Below are positions 9,101 to 9,847 of a stretch of DNA of 9,847 nt, in pieces. The translations under genes were made by a program, and so were the position numbers. The DNA comes from JAGMES01 sp023128035 (GTDB lineage: Bacteria; Bacillota; Halanaerobiia; DY22613). Every line of letters starts with the position of its first letter. Within the stretch, counting starts at the first letter, position 1. The stretch is taken from positions 1-9,847 of the forward strand of contig DAOVRZ010000146.1 of the NCBI GenBank assembly GCA_030627905.1, written 5' to 3'. The notes below the pieces were generated by a model. It had not been told where the DNA came from, made no database searches, and saw only the letters and a list, made by a program, of their open reading frames with translations.

Positions 9101-9847
9101 GAACAATCTCCATGGTATAATGATTTATCGTCAAGAGAAATAATTTTTTTATCAAATTTTATACCATTCACTAGATTAGTGGTTGTTAGAAGAATATTTG
9201 TTCCACTGTCTTCTAAAGTAAAATTAATTCTATCCATAGGATAATCTGGATCAATTGGCAGATAAGCTCCTCCAGCTTTTAAAATTCCCAGAAGACCAAT
9301 AATCATCTCAAAAGAACGTTCAACACATATTCCTACAATAGTATTAGGTTTAACACCTTTGTTTCGCAAAAATCTTGCTAATTGATTTGCTTTTTCATTT
9401 AACTCTATGTAGGTCATTTCTTTCTCTTCAAATTTTAAAGCTATTTTTTCTGGTGATTTAGATACCTGTTCTTCAAACAATTGATGAATAGTAACATGCT
9501 TTGGAAAATCTGTTTTGGTATCATTAAAATCATATATTATCTGTTGCATTTCTTTTTCTGAAAGAACCTCTATATCCCCGATCCTAATTTCTGGATTATT
9601 AATAACTTCTTTAATAATATTACAAAAATGTTCTGCAAATCTTTCTATTGTCAATTTTCTAAATATTCTTGTAGCATACTGAAACTTGAACTCCAAACGA
9701 TTGTCCATCTCCCGACATTCAAGATTAATATCAAATTGAGCTGTTTTAGCAGGAAATTCATATGGACTAAACTTTAAACCTTCAATTTCAAGCTCGAAGT
9801 TATTAATATTTTGGAAAACAAACATTGTATCAAAAAGAGGATTTCTA
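1..9847 (-). CDS. Multimodular non-ribosomal peptide synthetase, partial at both ends
   Basis: A cytoplasmic megaenzyme that assembles a peptide on carrier-bound thioesters using ATP-activated amino acids. One frame (codons starting at + positions 1, 4, 7 and so on) is open for 3,282 residues without a stop and continues past both window edges. Domains by residue: end of C1 (1-94), A1 (118-613), T1 (621-695), C2 (711-1136), A2 (1159-1629), T2 (1639-1711), E (1723-2154), C3 (2183-2619), A3 (2645-3144), T3 (3155-3229), start of C4 (3244-3282). All catalytic motifs checked are intact, so it looks functional. Pocket codes predict Thr, then Leu-like (epimerized to D), then Asp. Neither the initiation nor the termination module is in view, so the whole protein must be considerably longer than this piece. 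No promoter, ribosome binding site or terminator is visible. The NRPS assignment is certain; the product and gene name are unknown. Confidence 0.98.
160..382 (-). other. Thiolation (PCP) domain T3
   Basis: Carrier for the Asp-terminated intermediate, with attachment motif DNFFELGGHSI and the modified serine at residue 3193 (268-270). The GGHS form and the C domain that follows with no E between them indicate that Asp stays in the L form. Confidence 0.95.
415..1912 (-). other. Adenylation domain A3, predicted L-aspartate
   Basis: Activates and loads the third amino acid. Motifs: A2-like LKAGGVYLPIDLEYP, A3 YTSGSTGKPKG, A4 FDLGYTVFW, A5 NHYGPTETTIG, A6 GELCISGDGLARGY, A7 YKTGDLAR, A8 GRIDHQIKIRGFRVEVGEI and A10 TANGKLD. 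The pocket reads D2835-L-T (1330-1344), K in LIKLTPT, V and G in IVLGGEK, H in NHYG, I-G (1024-1029) and lysine 3137 (436-438). The result, DLTKVGHIGK, is identical to the established aspartate code; asparagine codes differ mainly in having E-V where this has H-I. Between A6 and A7 it has a short insertion absent from A1 and A2 (see the repeat entry). Confidence 0.93.
787..816 (-). repeat. Imperfect 15-bp tandem duplication within A3 (IENPF-IDNPY)
   Basis: Read on the minus strand, residues 3011-3020 are IENPF followed directly by IDNPY. The two 15-base units agree at 10 of 15 positions and are in frame. At the same place A1 has FVLNPHVLGER and A2 has FTINPITQER, so A3 is longer here by about seven residues. 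The insert lies in the A6-A7 stretch, away from the substrate pocket, and the A7 motif YKTGDL follows intact. A local duplication during evolution is the simplest reading, though an independent insertion would look similar. Confidence 0.6.
1990..3300 (-). other. Condensation domain C3, DCL type (module 3)
   Basis: Joins the D-configured chain from module 2 to the L-amino acid on T3. It opens with PLTPMQEGMLFH, the hallmark of DCL domains, and continues with SRHEIFRTEF, FHHILLDGWS (HHILLDG at 2860-2880, second His at residue 2324), FSDYLEWF, SGRPGEIAGVEKIVG and LFINTLP. A linker of about 30 residues separates it from E. Its position directly after an E domain agrees with the DCL assignment. 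Confidence 0.95.
3385..4680 (-). other. Epimerization domain E (module 2)
   Basis: Converts the alpha-carbon of the T2-bound residue from L to a D/L mixture, from which the next C domain selects D. It begins with the E-type LTPIQKWFF, carries HHLVIDGVSW (4246-4266, second His at residue 1862) and the EGHGRE motif with the catalytic Glu at residue 1994 (3850-3867), then RTVGWFTSECP and NYLGQFD. Both residues known to be needed for epimerization, the second His and this Glu, are present, so the domain should be active. It differs from the C domains here in having IDGVSW after the HH pair and in lacking a C5-type segment. Confidence 0.95.
4715..4930 (-). other. Thiolation (PCP) domain T2, epimerization-associated
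   Basis: Carrier for the second residue, with attachment motif DNFFALGGDSIL and the modified serine at residue 1677 (4816-4818). It has GGDS where T1 and T3 have GGHS. GGDS is the established signature of carriers that sit directly before an epimerization domain, and an E domain does follow. Confidence 0.95.
4960..6370 (-). other. Adenylation domain A2, predicted leucine or similar aliphatic
   Basis: Activates and loads the second amino acid. Motifs: A2-like LKAGGAYLPIDPAYP, A3 YTSGSTGKPKG, A4 FDASVLE, A5 NNYGPTENTVAT, A6 GELCISGKSLARGY, A7 YRTGDLAR, A8 [20 protein letters not shown] and A10 TRNGKVD. The pocket reads D1353-A-L (5776-5790), F in ISFLPT, L and G in LLTGGDK, N in NNYG, V-A (5512-5517) and lysine 1622 (4981-4983), giving DALFLGNVAK. 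This matches eight of ten positions of the known leucine code DAWFLGNVVK; the changes are W239 to L and V331 to A. The flanking framework (KYAGFGFDASV, PTQICEQF) is of the same aliphatic type. Leu is the best guess; Ile, Val or a larger aliphatic side chain is possible. Confidence 0.9.
6440..7715 (-). other. Condensation domain C2, LCL type (module 2)
   Basis: Forms the peptide bond between the T1-bound chain ending in L-Thr and the amino acid on T2. It opens with the C1 motif YYSLSSAQKRLF, then C2 RHEVLRSSF, C3 HHIISDG (7309-7329, second His at residue 841), C4 YKDFSEW, C5 IGSPLANRSHPDLEKIMG with GMFVNML, and C6 RNPLFDTVF. SSAQKR with HHIISDGFS is the usual LCL pattern. The active site is intact. 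Confidence 0.94.
7765..7985 (-). other. Thiolation (PCP) domain T1
   Basis: Carrier protein that holds the Thr-containing intermediate on a phosphopantetheine arm. The attachment motif DDFFALGGHSL is present, with the modified serine at residue 659 (7870-7872). The GGHS form is typical of carriers that pass directly to a C domain without epimerization, which fits the LCL domain C2 that follows. Confidence 0.95.
8010..9495 (-). other. Adenylation domain A1, predicted L-threonine
   Basis: Activates an amino acid as aminoacyl-AMP and loads it onto T1. Core motifs in order: A2-like LKAGGAYLPIDPDYP, A3 YTSGTTGRPKG, A4 FDFSVWE, A5 MYGITETTVH, A6 GELCVGGAGVARGY, A7 YRSGDL, A8 [20 protein letters not shown] and A10 TSNGKID. 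The pocket, aligned by eye to GrsA-PheA, reads D311-F-W (8902-8916), N (8785-8787), I and G in VIFGGEA, M in INMYG, V-H (8599-8604) and the A10 lysine at residue 603 (8038-8040). The result, DFWNIGMVHK, is identical to the established threonine code. The GITE form of A5 is also usual for Thr/Ser-type domains. Specificity for Thr is a strong prediction but is not proved by sequence alone. Confidence 0.93.
9566..9847 (-). other. Condensation domain C1, C-terminal fragment (module 1)
   Basis: This is the last roughly 94 residues of the C domain that condenses the upstream intermediate with the Thr of module 1. The fragment opens in the C6 motif (RNPLFDTMFVFQN), followed by the strand-rich tail with the C7-like stretch FQYATRIF. 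The catalytic HHxxxDG motif lies outside the window. Residue by residue the tail resembles C2 (RNPLFDTVFVLQN), an LCL domain, much more than C3 (AYPLFNTLFLFEN), a DCL domain. I infer that C1 is also LCL-like and takes an L-configured donor. A starter C domain cannot be excluded from the tail alone. Confidence 0.9.

Noticed and set aside
1..9847. Possible frameshift or pseudogene, because no long open frame with both a start and a stop exists in the window
   Set aside because: The minus-strand frame has the same phase at both ends and at every motif checked, with no stop. The missing start and stop only reflect the window edges.

Overview
The window lies entirely inside one very large gene on the minus strand. 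Read from position 9846 down to 1, a single frame stays open for 3,282 codons. It has no in-frame stop, start region or intergenic gap, and it runs off both ends of the window. The translation is a modular non-ribosomal peptide synthetase (NRPS), recognised from the core motifs of condensation (C), adenylation (A), thiolation (T/PCP) and epimerization (E) domains.

In the direction of synthesis (right to left on the + strand) the order is: [end of C1]-A1-T1 | C2-A2-T2-E | C3-A3-T3 | [start of C4]. All three carrier proteins have the phosphopantetheine serine. The C and E active-site motifs that fall in the window are intact, and each A domain has its core motifs and the A10 lysine. The ten-residue substrate pockets, read against GrsA-PheA numbering, are DFWNIGMVHK for A1 (the classical Thr code), DALFLGNVAK for A2 (closest to a classical Leu code, with two changes) and DLTKVGHIGK for A3 (the classical Asp code). 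The E domain follows T2, and C3 is of the DCL type that accepts a D-configured donor. The segment is therefore predicted to build -L-Thr-D-Leu(or similar aliphatic)-L-Asp- inside a longer peptide. C1 and C4 show that at least one unit lies upstream and one module downstream. No loading module, thioesterase or reductase is visible, so neither the start nor the release of the peptide can be read here.

The DNA is clearly AT-rich (about one third G+C by eye). Arginine is mostly AGA and the third codon position is A/T-dominated. This fits a low-GC bacterium, most plausibly a Firmicute such as a clostridium, a halanaerobe or a bacillus relative. That assignment is inference from composition and motif style only.

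The most notable points are the predicted Thr-D-Leu-Asp order, the non-standard A2 pocket, the agreement between E, the GGDS carrier and the DCL condensation domain, and a small imperfect tandem duplication inside A3. NRPSs are a known class; what may be new is the peptide and the assembly line.
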